DNA of 60,000 nucleotides, taken from Zygnema cylindricum. Lineage: Eukaryota > Streptophyta > Zygnematophyceae > Zygnematales > Zygnemataceae. Where the stretch lies: positions 298,001 through 358,000 of the forward strand of contig JBBHKE010001855.1 in assembly GCA_037447655.1 (NCBI GenBank), given 5' to 3'. The position numbers were made by a program, and so were the translations under genes. The notes under the pieces are model-generated. The model did not search any database. It saw nothing but the letters and a program-made list of their open reading frames with translations, and was not told the origin of the DNA. This document shows, piece by piece, positions 59,847 through 60,000 of this stretch (position 1 is the stretch's first letter; every line of letters begins with the position of its first letter).

Positions 59847-60000
59847 AAAGTAGCCATGGCTGTCCTTGGCACCCAAAGCTAAGGGAGAGAGAGGTAGAAA
59901 GGACCACACCAAAAAGATTGACCAAGCCGAGATTTGATCCTGGGTTGTATGACGTAAGACAATAGCTGTCCGCCTTATTCGCTAAGTTGTAAAAATAACG
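59847..60000. other. Unassigned window end
   Basis: It contains GAGATTTGATCCTGG near 59932 and ATGGCTG words like those inside the LTRs, so it may belong to another copia fragment that continues past the window. Confidence 0.35.

Overview
This window is repeat-dominated nuclear DNA of a green plant, probably a streptophyte or land plant. Evidence: several Ty1/copia elements with plant-type gag-pol, an eight-cysteine lipid-transfer-protein gene with plant-style short introns, and small non-autonomous DNA transposons. I cannot name the species. There is no sign of bacterial or organellar gene organisation, and no tRNA, rRNA or CRISPR was seen.

Layout. 1-13.4 kb is a stack of nested copia elements. 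Copia-1 (+, open gag-pol, cut by the window start, 3' LTR ends 4478) sits in the RNase H region of Copia-2 (-, decayed, 5' LTR 8641-9670). Copia-2 in turn splits the protease motif of Copia-6 (-, remnant). Then come an LTR fragment (Copia-7), a duplicated block and a 40-bp satellite. 13.4-28.7 kb was once one GATA-type array. It is now split by Copia-3 (14486-20252, target duplication GATAG) and Copia-5 (20965-27561, target duplication ATAAT). 29.9-35.4 kb is Copia-4, a different and much better preserved lineage with three visible lesions.

36-43.7 kb is a mosaic of small DNA transposons. It holds hAT-like elements with 8-bp target duplications and a run of related units, each with a central hairpin whose arms differ between copies but still pair. 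44.0-45.8 kb is a purine/pyrimidine strand-asymmetric tract. 46.7-49.1 kb holds a multi-exon host gene on the minus strand for a PgeF/YfiH/LACC1-family protein. 51-53 kb has more small transposons. 53.3-54.8 kb holds a GPI-anchored lipid-transfer-protein-like gene with a 26-bp minisatellite in its leader. 55-58 kb is unassigned sequence with a 43-nt G run and a (GA)n tract. 58.2-59.8 kb is a 5'-truncated copia end (Copia-8).

Most notable: (1) in most of the copia lineages here the gag reading frame appears to start inside the LTR and runs through a primer-binding site complementary to the anticodon loop of initiator tRNA-Met; (2) the covarying hairpins of the 37-51 kb element family; (3) the reconstruction of one GATA array from three pieces; (4) two mutually compatible last exons in the LTP gene. 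Exon models come from reading frames, splice signals and family motifs by eye, without alignments or transcripts.
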